A DNA stretch of 64,000 nt from Spongilla lacustris (taxonomy: Eukaryota; Porifera; Demospongiae; Spongillida; Spongillidae): NCBI GenBank assembly GCA_949361645.1, contig OX442420.1, positions 3,703,882 to 3,767,881 on the forward strand, given 5' to 3'. A program made the position numbers and the translations under genes. Below, piece by piece: positions 46,755 to 58,261 of this stretch. Within the stretch, counting starts at the first letter, position 1, and every line of letters begins with the position of its first letter. The notes beneath the pieces were generated by a model, which made no database searches, was not told the DNA's origin, and saw only the letters and a program-made list of their open reading frames with translations.

Positions 46755-49016
46755 ATGACTTGCCCAGAGGAGTATATTTGTCCGATCACTAAAGAGATCA
46801 TGCGTGACCCTGTTATGGGTCCTGACGGTCATAGCTACGAGCTACAAGCAATTGAAGAGTGGTTGCGCGACCATGGAATCAGTCCTATGACCCGCGACCC
46901 TATGAGTGCTGATCAGCTTGTAAAGAACCACGCACTAAGAAATCTGATCGAACGTTACATTTTGGACACCACGGGATCACCGGTCAGTCCTGCTGTAGCT
47001 GCTTCGACGTCGTCACCCCCGCCCCCGCCGCCTCAGACCGAACCAATCCAGGTTTCCATAGAGACTGCTATTACAACCAAACGAAGTTCCTCTGACAAGA
47101 ATCTGGCCCGCATAACGGTCGTTCCTCCTATGGCTGGGAATAGGATTGAAACAGTTGTGATTGCTATGCTGGACGTGTCAGGTTCGATGGGCACGGAGGC
47201 CTCGCTGCCGAAAGACACGACGGGAGAATCGCAGGGTTTTTCAAGGTTGGACCTTGTGAAGCACTCCATGAAAACAATAAAAGAGTTGCTGAATGAAAAC
47301 GATTACCTTGCAATCATTACCTTCAGCGACCGCGCCGAAATCAGCATGCATTTGACCAAGATGGATGTGCGTGGAAAGCAGACTGCAAACGAATCCATTG
47401 ATAGGCTATTGCCAGATGCCTCAACTAACATTTGGGACGCTCTGAGGCTTGGAATCGAAACAGCTCGAAAGCCAATTTGCCGAGATAAGAACGTTGTGCT
47501 ATTGCTTTTGACAGACGGCGAACCCAATATAAATCCTCCAAGAGGTCTCGCTCCCACTCTCAAGAACACGATGGATGGCCTGAAAACAGAGGCAGAAAGG
47601 TTTTCCATCCATGCGTTTGGATTTGGATACAAGCTAGATAGTATCCTTCTAAATGAAATCAGTTCAATTGGGCGGGGCACATACGCGTACATTCCTGACT
47701 GTACCATGGTTGGTACCGTTTTCATCAACTTCATGGCCAGCACACTTTCGACTGTGATTCCAAATGCAATGCTGGATGTGGAAGGCATTGATGTTCAGAA
47801 AGCCATTGGCAATATTAGAATCCAGAAAAGGGAAAATGGTGCAATTGTCCCACTGGGATCAATTCAGTATGGTCAGAGTAGAACTGTACTTTTGGAGTTT
47901 GGCACTAGTGACCCATCAGGCCTGACACTAAAATTGGACTGCATATTTAAGGGTGAAATTAAAGTGGATGAATCACTACCATCAATCACAAGCACTCGTG
48001 ACCAGAAAACAGTGGATAGTTATGCAGTTGGAATTCTTACTGAAGCTCTGGTAGATATTGCGAAGCAAAAATATTCTGCAGCTTTCAATGGAAAGATCCG
48101 TGCAGTTATGCAGGAGTTAGAATATTTGCCATCTTCTCCTTTCATTGATGCTCTTCTTAAAGACATTGATAGCAGCAATGAAAATGAGGGACAGATTATG
48201 AAAGCAGTTTCAAGTCAAGACTGGTACTCTCGATGGGGAAAGGATCACCTGCTATCTTTTTCAAAGTCACATATGCTACAGCGTTGTGCAAATTTCAAAG
48301 ACGCCAGTCTGCAAGAGTTTGGTGGTCCACTCTTTAAGACCATCCAAGATGAAGCAAACAAGATTTTCTGTAGCCTTCCACCACCAAAACCATCATGTGA
48401 TGGATCAACTGCACCTGTCAGAGGCCACAACACACCAGCTCATCAACCAAATCGTCAACGACAACAAGCTGCTCCAGCTTCCTCAATGGCCATGTATTTG
48501 GACATTCATGGAGGATGTTTTGATGGTAATGGACTGGTTACAATGGCTGATGGGCAGGCAAAGCGTGTTCAAGATATACGTCGTGGGGACTTGATTAGTA
48601 CCTCCGATGGTATGGTTGCTGTAGTACAAGCTCTTGTTGAAACAGTGATTCCCAAGGATCAAGGCATTGAAGTGGTTGAGGTTAATGGTGTATTCCTAAC
48701 ACCATGGCATCCAGTATTTTCTAGCAGTGCAAAGACATGGGTTTTTCCAGTGGATATTGCGACACCAGTGAAGATGCAGTTGGGGTCAATCTATAATCTA
48801 GTTTTGGACAGTAGCCATGTTGTCAAGATCAATAATCTGGAGGTAATCACACTGGGTCACGGCAAGTCTGAGGGCGTTCTTGCACACCCTTACTTTGGAA
48901 CCATGAAGGTGATAGATGACTTGAAGAAACATCAAGGCTGGTCCACAGGACATCTTGTTATTGTGGACCCCAAAACAGAGAGAGATGCTAATGGTTTGGT
49001 GTGCAAATTTTTCTAA
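46755..49016 (+). CDS. U-box / VWA / Hint (Vwaint-Hint_2 type) protein, intronless, 753 aa
   Basis: A single open exon from ATG 46755; codons before it in frame lack an ATG. Residues about 4-72 are a U-box (EEYICPITKEIMRDPVMGPD, then MTRDPM), the E2-binding E3 ligase fold. Residues about 130-310 are a VWA domain with a MIDAS: DVSGSMG (about 140), TFSDRAEI and LLTDGEPN. A VWA-associated region follows to about 530. A disordered Pro/Gln linker leads to a Hedgehog/intein-like Hint module. It starts at GGCFDGNG (Cys588, the expected nucleophile) and contains FLTPWHPVF with the TxxH motif at about 648-651. Such U-box-VWA-Vwaint-Hint proteins are known in Pfam terms (VWA/Hint_2). Autoprocessing is inferred from the Cys and TxxH. 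It is the only long intronless gene here, which suggests retroposition or horizontal gain. Confidence 0.88.
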   Translation: MTCPEEYICPITKEIMRDPVMGPDGHSYELQAIEEWLRDHGISPMTRDPMSADQLVKNHALRNLIERYILDTTGSPVSPAVAASTSSPPPPPPQTEPIQVSIETAITTKRSSSDKNLARITVVPPMAGNRIETVVIAMLDVSGSMGTEASLPKDTTGESQGFSRLDLVKHSMKTIKELLNENDYLAIITFSDRAEISMHLTKMDVRGKQTANESIDRLLPDASTNIWDALRLGIETARKPICRDKNVVLLLLTDGEPNINPPRGLAPTLKNTMDGLKTEAERFSIHAFGFGYKLDSILLNEISSIGRGTYAYIPDCTMVGTVFINFMASTLSTVIPNAMLDVEGIDVQKAIGNIRIQKRENGAIVPLGSIQYGQSRTVLLEFGTSDPSGLTLKLDCIFKGEIKVDESLPSITSTRDQKTVDSYAVGILTEALVDIAKQKYSAAFNGKIRAVMQELEYLPSSPFIDALLKDIDSSNENEGQIMKAVSSQDWYSRWGKDHLLSFSKSHMLQRCANFKDASLQEFGGPLFKTIQDEANKIFCSLPPPKPSCDGSTAPVRGHNTPAHQPNRQRQQAAPASSMAMYLDIHGGCFDGNGLVTMADGQAKRVQDIRRGDLISTSDGMVAVVQALVETVIPKDQGIEVVEVNGVFLTPWHPVFSSSAKTWVFPVDIATPVKMQLGSIYNLVLDSSHVVKINNLEVITLGHGKSEGVLAHPYFGTMKVIDDLKKHQGWSTGHLVIVDPKTERDANGLVCKFF

Positions 49017-49511
49017 AGCTGCAAAGAACTATGAAATATGTTATGTGCATTATTATTATTGTTCTGTGTGTAGATATGTGTTTCAGTTACATGTAGTGAC
49101 AGTGAAAGCAGTATATATATAATATATTATATATATATATCAATATTAAAGTTATTTGATTAGCCACATCTGCATGATGATGTTTTTCCTCAGTAGATAT
49201 GGATCCCTGGGGGTGTTGGCATGGTTGGAATCTAATCACTACAGCAATCACCCTATTTTATAATGAAGGATGATGATAGTTGCATAATTCTCAGTACATG
49301 AATTGTGCACATAATGGTCATGATAGAAATCACATTATGGAATCTGATCATGCTCAGAATGAAATCCCCCCAGTTTTTCGAAGAAAAAAAAGGTGCATAC
49401 ACAGCGCACTTCTGTAACCACATACCATTTCAAAACTTAAAAAAAATAGTACTCCAAGATGCATATGACTAATACATATGCTTTATGAACATGACATGCA
49501 TAAAATTTTTC

Positions 49512-50368
49512 TATCATGCTAAGAAAACGAAGAATATACCTCATTATGTAAGTTAATAAAATACCGGTTTCTATATTTAACCTACACATATATTGGTGCT
49601 GTTACAAGTATATACAGGGTGTTTTTTGATCAAGAAAAATTATTTATACATCAACCACAAACAGTTAATTAACTGAAAATTGTTGCTAAATGCTCTAATA
49701 ATGCAGGCTTAAATTTTGATGTAAACAAACTAAAAAATAAATGAAAGAAATTTTTTTTCCTGAAAGTAAGAATTAATAATTCCAAATAACACCTTATTAA
49801 AAGCATATTATTTAAGAGGCATCCAAAAGTTCCACCACTTCCTTGAATTTTAATAATATTAACTTGGCCGAATTTATTGATAAATTCAAACCACTAAATC
49901 AAGATACAATGGCCACTAAATCAAGTACATTGCGAAATACAGTTTGCAGCTTTTAACTAACTACATTTAATAATACTTAATTGAAATGAATAGGGGTCTT
50001 CAGAATTTTAATTAACCATTATATTAATTTTATTTCACCAACATATCTTATTTTGCTGTTAGAACTTTTAACAACAATTAACAGTTAATTAACTCCTTGT
50101 GGTTAATTTTGATTGAGAAACACCCCGTTTACAAGTCAACATAGCCAACCTGGCAAATTGCCAACTCTCATATATATATATAATTATGTCTATATACATG
50201 TATAATGTGTCCAATTTTATGTTAATGTCTTGGTTTTTATATTGCCAGGTTGGCTGTAATGACTTATAGATGCATGCATATACACTTGTAACAGCACCAA
50301 CATACTTGTAGGTTATATAGAAACCCGCATGCTTTTTATTAACTTACATAATTTTCTTAGCATGATAC
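49512..50368. mobile_element. outer inverted-repeat element containing a nested element
   Basis: About 90-100-bp inverted arms. The left arm carries ATGTAAGTTAATAAAA, then TTGGTGCTGTTACAAGTATA. The right arm, read as its complement, carries the same words (GTTGGTGCTGTTACAAGTGTA ends near 50279). Between them lies a second element (49615-50127) and a hairpin with arms AGCCAACCTGGCAA / TTGCCAGGTTGGCT (about 50144-50254). There is no coding capacity. Confidence 0.7.
49615..50127. mobile_element. 513-bp TIR element starting CAGGGTGTTT, nested
   Basis: The ends read CAGGGTGTTTTTTGATCAAG and, complemented from the right, CGGGGTGTTTCTCAATCAA. Similarity continues through CAGTTAATTAACTG and GTTAATTAACTGTTAATTGT. 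It has no ORF and is a non-autonomous TIR element. The target duplication is not clear. Confidence 0.65.
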
Positions 50369-51489
50369 AAAAAAATTTATGAGAGACAAACAACATTGTA
50401 GTACACAATTCAAAATCATATTGGTCCATTACATGTACACACACTGTAAGTATAATCCGATATCCATTGCCTTCATGTATTCAACAGCCAGTGAAGAGTC
50501 GTGCTTTAGTTTAAAGTCAGGTGAATTTCACCACATTACCAGTAAAGTTGAAGTTCTGAAAGAAAACACAAAAAGATTTTGTGCTGTGCAGCAAATAAAC
50601 TACCAGTGGAGATTACCTTACACAAATATCTATATTATATTATCGGCACTGTTTTGAGAAGTATCGAGTGTGTGTACTTAACTATGGTTTGCACAAAAAC
50701 CATTCATGCGTATCCTAAATTGTAAGATAGGTTAACTGTTTGCTCTAACAGTTGGTAGAATTTTGCAATGTAAAAATGAACCATGAATTCAAACATCAAA
50801 AAAGTACTGGGTTAACCTCATTACGGACCACAACACAAAAGTTTCTAATATCTGTTCCTCCTTTTGAAATTAGAATTCAAATAGTACACATACATGAAGA
50901 AAACAACACTGTAACATAGCTACAGGTCTAGAAAGTTTTTAGAAGATACAAAACCAAAATACTGTACATGTAGATTTCTTTTATGAAACTCACTCAACAT
51001 GTTATATTAGAACATGCTTTCTAGCTATAGAATGTCATAATTTAATGACCAAATTGGTGATGGCAATTATGCTGAAAATATTTTGCACACTGCAATGACA
51101 CACATACATTTTAATGTTTAATCTCCAGCTCACAGTCTTTGTTTAAGCAAGCTTACCCTCCTTATTAAGGACGCCCTTGTTTTTACTATATTTCCACAAA
51201 TAGAGTGCTCAGTTTGTTTCATTTTCCTGTTGTATCTAGATCACTTCTTCTATTTTACGTTGTTTATTTGATCAAGAACAGCTAGTTTTTTACTTTCACG
51301 CAAAATTAAAGCACTATAAGTTTCAGAAAGCTGGATGATTGAGAATACTTTAATTACCAAGTTTCGTGATGCGTGCCACATATTGGAAATTTCAAAATGC
51401 ATACTGTTTATATAATTTGCATTTCCGCTGTCAATTTGCAGAACAAGAAATATGGTACTGCTTTGCCATTCAAATGTTACTAATTCCAA

Positions 51490-51633
51490 ACTTGATGCCT
51501 TCAGTTTCCATATAAGGATTTGGCATAAAAATCAATTTGTCAAGTGACCAATTCTACTAAGCTGATCTCATTGTTTTTATACTCCAACACCATCCTTATT
51601 AAGGATCATCATCCATAAATAAAGACGAGTGGG
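51490..51633. repeat. dispersed repeat, copy 2
   Basis: Same orientation as the copy at 21693-21858. It shares CTTTCAGTTTCC/CTTCAGTTTCC, ATAAGGATTTGGCATAAAAA and TTTTTATACTCCAACACCAT. It lies near the unresolved 3' end of the MRH-like gene. Confidence 0.75.
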
Positions 51634-51749
51634 GATTAATGCATGCAAATATATTGCAAATTTTTGAGAATTAGTGGATATTAATAAATCTTCCAATATT
51701 GGCATCCAACCACTTAAACGGCTACATAGATATTAAATGTGCAACTCAC

Positions 51750-53786
51750 GTAATATATATATTTGTCAGTAACATTGTTGCTCTCCATGACAACCACTGG
51801 TTTGGAATCAGCATAGGTGAACGTCACTTGCATAAGTCTGAGGATTTGGAGTGAGCATGTCACTTTTAACATGTTAGTACACAAGTACATATAATCAGGT
51901 GCCACAACATACCAAACAGCCCAATTCTGGGAAACTATGCTACTGTGCAATGTTGCGAATAAATTAGTTACTTACCCTTGTATAAATAGGTTATAGACAA
52001 ATGTAGAGATCCACATGACACTTAGAATCCCTTCGGCCCTTAGGTAAGTAACTGCTACCACTTGGCATCAGTGCTATAGCCCGGGGCCTTTCACAAATCA
52101 CATGCAGTGGCAGTGTCTAACAATTTTATTTATATATTTAAAATGAATTTTAAACAGAGGATCGATACAAAGGGCAAATGGTTGAACATATCAAGCAAAC
52201 ATAATGAAGGACATAAGGGATATAAATATGAATGTACATTTCACTTTTTTCTTATACTATAGCAGCATATTGGCAATAAGCTAAACATGTAGTTCCACTA
52301 CTCGTCTATATTAGAACTCAGTGATTTAGTGTAAAACCCCCACCCCCTCCCTCAATATGGCCAATCAATGTTGGTGTACATTAAGGGGGCATGGCATACC
52401 TCTCGTAGGACAGGATGGGATCGCCACCCTGATAGAGCAGAGTGAATTGCAGAGGCTCCCACTGGTTCACCTCCCACTGCATAGGTGCCTTCCTTGCATT
52501 GGAGAATGTATGGTTATAACCATACTGACATGACTGTAAATAAGATAGATAAGGTTTAGGTACATGTGTGTAGTAAAACCAAGTTAACTGACAAGCCAGC
52601 TCATCAGTAGCACACAACCACGCATGTGCAAACCAACGACTGTGCTCATGGCCGTGCCATGTTGCATGATTTATGCCATCATCCAATGAAGGTGATAAGA
52701 CACTCCAGGTCAGGTGGGCATCTGGCCCTGAATTAGCAGTGCCATCTTACCACCCTAACCTCTATATGCCCTGGCATGGGGGTCCCCCTGCCATGCAATG
52801 GTTATATGGCATAATTATTACCACACCGCCTGTGCGGTGACTCAGCCAGAATGCGAAGAGGTTAATTAAAATTATCTTTGAAAGGCAGTATGACATAAAG
52901 CACTCAATAGTTAAGTACTGTTGAGTTGCACTAGTAGGCTATAAGCAGTGTCTTAGTTACTATATAGATTTGAGTGAAAACAACTGCCTTTTCTTTTTAA
53001 GTACATTTTTGACATGCTGAGCATCTAGCTTTGTAAGCTGTTTCTACTTTGAGTGCTAAATCCATTACTATGCATAATACTACATTTACTTTATTAGACA
53101 CATGTCTAATAAAGTAAATATCCCAAACTACCCTAGGACCAATCAGTAGAGCTACATGTAATACATGGCAGATGCATGAAGTCCTGACTTTGCGGAAGCC
53201 TAACAGGTTATGTAATGATAAAGAAGTGTTGCAAGCCAAAAGTGCACACCAATGTCAATTTAATGTAGCCAAAAATAATATATATATAAAATATCTTTGA
53301 ACTTCAAAACATATCATTCTAATAATCCAGTTGTATGCTTACGTATGAGTCAATTGGTCCTCCCTTGGTGCAAGCAACGAGCTCGCAAGGGCTATACGTA
53401 TAGATGTATACATCAAAGCCTGGTGGACTTAGATCTGGAATTTTGTAGATGCTAATAACGAAATATTGGAAAGGAAAGAGACAAATAATGGCGATATTCA
53501 TTTCATAGTAGAGAACATTTGTAAGTTTTCCTGTTCTAGGATCATAGTGAGCGAAGTAACTTATACATACAGAAATACACGTACATGTTATATAAGTGTT
53601 CATAGGCCTACTTAATAACTAGGCCCAACTAAGTAGGCGTATCACTTACGGGAAATCCGCGTATGCACTGATATCTATGGTGAAATTGACTCCTTTGCAC
53701 TCACAAAGATTAGAACCAACGCTACAGGTAGTTGTCCCGTTGGCCTGCACAACTGCCAGTACTAGTAAGACAACCAGCTTCATCAT
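51750..53786 (-). CDS. MRH-like (mannose-6-phosphate-receptor homology) secretory protein, 3' end unresolved
   Basis: Four exons supported: 53650-53786, 53343-53451, 52400-52533, 51750-51837 (468 nt, 156 codons, phases agree). It begins with a clear signal peptide (MMKLVVLLVLAVVQA). The mature part starts TTTCSVGSNLCECKGVNFTI. It then has LSPPGFDVYIYTYSPCELVAC, FTLLYQGGDPILSYER (the YxGG signature) and LMQVTFTYADSKPVVV (the VTF strand), the order seen in MRH domains. Four N-glycosylation sequons are visible. The last visible exon ends at a GT donor without a stop, so further exons must exist; a possible one at about 51360-51490 could not be joined. A membrane anchor was not found. Likely secretory or lysosomal pathway; ligand unknown. 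Two CACGTG boxes lie upstream (53804-53809 and 53911-53916). Confidence 0.65.
53085..53118. repeat. 34-nt near-perfect hairpin
   Basis: Arms TTTACTTTATTAGACA and TGTCTAATAAAGTAAA separated by two bases, inside an intron of the MRH-like gene. It contains AATAAA on both strands. Function unknown. Confidence 0.7.
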
Positions 53787-54240
53787 CACACCCACTAGCT
53801 TGGCACGTGCCCGCGGAATCTTAGCCCCACCCCCTGATATCGGGGTGCATCGCCCTGTTATTAAGGCAGGGAGACCGTTAAAAGAGCCGAGCTCTCGAAG
53901 TGCACACTGTCACGTGCATTATTGCACCCGGGCGTATTAAGTTAACTTAAGAGATAACATTTTTGCAGTCGGACTTTCCTGAACTTGCAATTGCAATCTA
54001 TTTTATAAATTATGTACATGCATAGATATTTGATACAAATATCTATGGTACATGTATGCACAGGTACATTTTTTGAGCGCGCGTTTGGCTGGGCCATTTT
54101 CGACACAAGTGCACTCTTTAATTCCGCGACTCCTTTTACGATGCGTAGATAGTGACAGGCTTACATTTTTGAATTTCACACCTTTTTCTCTACATGTACT
54201 ATTCGAGATAGTACATGCAGCGGCGGATCCAGGATTTCAG

Positions 54241-54246
<6 letters not shown>

Positions 54247-54290
<44 letters not shown>
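54247..54290. repeat. (GT)22 microsatellite
   Basis: A pure GT dinucleotide run, preceded by GGCGGATCCAGGATTTCAGA. Confidence 0.95.
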
Positions 54291-54292
<2 letters not shown>

Positions 54293-54370
54293 ATGATTAA
54301 TAATTGATTAAAGAGGGGGAGGGTCCAGCTAGGGGGTCTGGGGGAGCGCTGTAAGCTCCCCCAGCGGGGT

Positions 54371-54462
54371 TAGTCTCGCAAGCCAGACGTACTATGACGT
54401 GGAATGGAGACTAGCTGCTAGTCTCCAGTCCACGTCTTAGTACGTCTGGCTTTCGAGACTAC
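54371..54462. mobile_element. 92-bp hAT-type MITE with apparent 8-bp target duplication
   Basis: The element is almost entirely inverted repeat: the left arm TAGTCTCGCAAGCCAGACGT is answered by the right arm ending GGCTTTCGAGACTA(C). It is flanked directly by AGCGGGGT on both sides (54363-54370 and 54463-54470), an 8-bp duplication, the length made by hAT transposases. It has no coding capacity. Confidence 0.75.
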
Positions 54463-54470
54463 AGCGGGGT

Positions 54471-55738
54471 CTGGGGCGGGGCTTTTTTTATTATATCATG
54501 CTCAAAACTCTACATAAAACTGCGTGCAAAAACGGAAATTGTATATATTTTTAATTCAGCAATTTACGGAATTGGATCTGTGACATAATGTACTACAATC
54601 GGATGCTTGAAACAGTTTTCTGGGAAGTGCTCGCAGATTTCATTAACAGGTACTCTTTCTTTATAGTGCACGCATGCATGGAAATCAAAGGCAAAAGATG
54701 TGCATATGTTTTGATCCTTCTAATTGATTATGCGATATCTAGCACTGCTGCATGAAGCGCGCTAGCGCTCTCCACTGATGACCATTTACATGTACATGTA
54801 TACGGTGTCACGATATCTCATATAGGATCATTTTCATGTTTAATCATATAGATTGATCATTGCTTACTTTTTAAAGTAAGAAAACTTGAGTAAGAGTTTT
54901 TATCTGTTTTGTTCTTTAGTGTGATATTGTAGTATATTGCCGTATTGGAGAAGACTTTTAAGTTACATCGCCTCATGCATGGTTGCATTATGATTCATAT
55001 TTTTGAAAATCGATCGACTCCGCTATCAGTATCACAGAACAAGCAATCGCTGAGCTAAAAGCGATCGTTTTAAATCACGTATAGAGAAGATTGTAGAACC
55101 TTCCGCACTGACCGAAAATGCCACAGAAAGCTTGCGTTCAAGACAAGACAAATTCGCGGGTCCATATTGCACTGACGAGGCACTCGCACACTGAACTTCA
55201 GAAGTCACCTTTTAGAATCGCCATCACAGTACCTTTTTCACGATGCAGTAATGCAGTCAATTCATAATGGTGAAGATACCTAGGTGCCTTTTAGGTGGTA
55301 TGTTTTTCCTTGATGCAGCCAGAGGTGTGCACTGGAAAAACTTTCAGTTTAAACACACTTCTCGCTTCTCAAAAAACTCGACAACAGAATGATAAAATCG
55401 CATGACTTGGAATTACTGCAACCTTACTGTCACTGCATGGGGAGTACATTCGATCCATTCTCGCTTCAGGTTTCCTCTTTTTGTGTGTGTGACAAAGACA
55501 AGAATGTCACCTTCAGTGTGCATCCAATGTAGTCACACTCTCGAGGTTCAACTGATTGGATGAACTTGCTGACAAGATGTTGATTTTTAAAATGAAAAAC
55601 AGCTGGCAAACAAGTACGCCCGCGCCCATAGATATAAGTTTAATTCAAATCAAATACACTACCACGATGCACACATGCGGAACAGTTGGGTGGAAAGGAT
55701 CCTCTTTGATCACATTACATGATTGAGCAGCAAAAGGG
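54471..55738. other. intergenic, nothing recognised
   Basis: 1.3 kb between the MITE and the 3' end of the cyclin J gene. No long ORF, clear repeat or RNA gene was recognised. Confidence 0.4.
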
Positions 55739-56943
55739 TCATCTTGGTGGGCGCTGAAGTGGTACAAAGCAAGTATAGAGGAAGCTGTAAAAAATAAAAT
55801 AAAATAAACTCACTTCAACATTTTATCTACTCCGGATTGCATAGAGTATGAAGTGATTGATTCGAGTTCTGTAGGCCAAGGCGTTGCCATTCCGAGCCAA
55901 ACTCTAGCTGCACAAATCGACATAGCAGCCAGCATGGAGGGTGGATATTGCATAAATGTGTAGTCTGAATTGGAAGGTGTTAAAAAGGCATGTAGCGATT
56001 AAGCTTTACGGGAATAGTTTATACCTTTTATCCCGAATTCTATGAAGTAGTTTGTGAAGCTCTCCAAGTACAGCCTTCTTTCGAGGTAATCAGCATGGTT
56101 AAGAACACTTGCTGGGAAGAGTCTGGGGGCGACATCTTCGGCCCAATCGGGACAATGCTCCAGGAAGTACCCGGAGAAGTGTGCCGGGGGTGCGAGAGCG
56201 ACGCGCCATTGGAAGAACTTGAGGGTATACATTTCCATGATTTGGAATTCTGCCCTGCTGTACGTGCACGGATCGGGGCCCGTTTGAGCAGCATGCAGTA
56301 GAGTGTCAACTGGCGGAAGAGGATCGTCCAGGTCTTTTGCTTTAGGAAAAGGTTAGAATGAAAATACATGACAATTAACATTGACGTGGAAGCGTATGGA
56401 GGCGTCTCACTGCGTCTGGAAGCGTACCTGCAAGTAAGAGACACACAGAGGCGAGCAGTTTGAGTCGGCATTCCTGGACGCTGTGCTTGTCCATAAATTG
56501 ATCCATCAGTATCACGGCAAGGAACCTCGTTCCAGGACAGACCTTCACCTGGTCTCCCACCACAAATATATAGTCCACAATGCGTTGCCTGCATATAATG
56601 TAGAGAAAATATTGTAAAATATTATCTAGGAAGTATTACAATGGCAGGTTGTAATTACTGCAGTGTGCATACAAAGATATACATGCATATACACTACCGT
56701 ATTCAGCGCCTACCGAATCATGAGCTGTGGTGAACGGTACTCAATTTTTGCGAGGCATTGTTCACGCTCTTTCAGGGCTTTATAGACCGACGGAGTAATG
56801 TCCAAGTCCCACCATCCTTTTTGCGGCAGCTGGAAAGTGGGTTTGGTGTTTTGATTTTTGGTTTCCCGAACGTTTAGAAAGCCATTTGACAGCTCTATCT
56901 CTGCCTCCAATTGATGGTTGTAGCTTTGTACTGAACACATCAT
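55739..56943 (-). CDS. CCNJ: cyclin J homologue, 300 aa
   Basis: Five exons: 56714-56943, 56428-56588, 56025-56339, 55814-55964, 55739-55784 (sum 903 nt, phases agree). The N-terminal part has GWWDLDITPSVYKALKEREQ and SPQLMIRQRIVDYI, matching the WW...ALR...SPQL pattern of cyclin J. The first cyclin box continues CPGTRFLAVILMDQFMDKHS and LLASVCLLLA. The second fold has MEMYTLKFFQWRVALAPPAH, YLESFTNYFIEFGIKGDYTF and MQYPPSMLAAMSICAARVWL. The length is slightly below vertebrate CCNJ because of a shorter C-terminal tail. Cyclin J is a divergent cyclin with CDK-partner functions in germline development in flies; the role here is inferred. Confidence 0.88.
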
Positions 56944-57810
56944 TGCAAAATTCAATTATATTTCAATGATATCAGATATAGCTCCAAGCTACGAAACGAT
57001 TGCATTTATAGCAGCTGCGTCGCGTTCAGCGCCATGGCACCGTACCCATTTTATTACTATCAATTGCGCATGCGCATCAACTTTTTATTTTAAATACATG
57101 TACATGTATGATAATAGCTAGCTAGAACTTTAAATTCTGCTACATGTACCGCTAATAAGAAGAAGGGTGCGCTCAGTCGCGCCTTCAACAGCACAGCCTG
57201 AACCTGGATGTCATGGCGCCTCTGAAAAGAAAAGGTGTGGAGTGGCACAGGAGCTGCTCGTTGTACACGTGAAATGTGTCATCAGCCACTAGACTGCTGT
57301 GCCCCTTTTTTTAAATCTATGTATTGGAAAGAGGCCTGCCTTGCATCTGCCTATATTACCAGTTTCACTGTGGACCATCCCAGTATGTACAGCGTACTTT
57401 CATCTGACCATGCATCGACTCATTGTGTGGAGGATTTACAAAATTGGTTCATGTTGCACATTCCACTCCTCTATCCATGACATTAGAAGCTGCATGTCTT
57501 CAAATGATAAGTGGGTCAGTCACAGAGAGCCAAGCTATTGACACTACGGAACATCAGCTCTTTGCAGCAGTCCCATTTGAGCTTAAGTACAGGTAGCCAA
57601 TGCAGCCTGTATTTAGTACTGCAGGCTTTGCTACACCTTCAGATATTTTTTTCTTGGCTCGTACAACATGTCTGAACCTCCTGAAGGTGCAGTGGACATG
57701 CAGTCTAGCCATTTCTCCTTGTCGACAGCACTCTGTCAGTATTCAATTTAACTCTCTTCTCTCAGAGAGCTCTACGTCAGACAAGGCTCGTCTCCTGTCA
57801 GCACACACTT

Positions 57811-58053
57811 GCTGTTGACATCCTAGCTCCAAATTGGCCATGTGGCAAGCCTGCTGCCTTTGGCCTTACTGTGACTTCTCCAGCCTTTCTCTCTGAAGTG
57901 GGTCTCACAGCAGGGTCTGCTGCAGTTGCCACTGAGCTAAGAAAGCACTCTGGCAATGGTGCAAAGTGTTCTGAGCTAGGATGGACACGCATTCCCCTTG
58001 TAGTAGAGTCACATGGTGCTTGGGGCAGAGAAGCTGTTCAAGCTTGTTCTTGA
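57811..58053 (+). pseudogene. retroelement reverse-transcriptase C-terminal tail, fragment
   Basis: The open stretch NWPCGKPAAFGLTVTSPAF... to IPLVVESHGAWGREAVQ matches the region that follows the RT domain in a widespread class of marine-invertebrate retroelements (VVET/YGAWG motif). No intact RT lies upstream in frame, so it is a decayed copy. Confidence 0.65.
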
Positions 58054-58261
58054 GATGCATATACCGATGCCCGGGCCCTCCTCTTATGAGGTGGATGCTC
58101 ACTCCAGGAGGGGTATGGTTCCTCAATACATATTTGTAGCTAATTCAAATGTGTTTAGTTCAGTCTTTAAATATTATATTACTTGAGATAATGCCGCTGT
58201 TATTCAGTGGAGAGAGGGTCACAACTATCCACCTCCTGTCTCTGCTTCATTTTCCAGACAA

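Noticed and set aside
51250..51489. Final exon of the MRH-like gene (frame with NSMHFEISNMWHASRN)
   Set aside because: The composition is suggestive, but I could not find an acceptor in the right phase or the expected cysteine, so it is not included.
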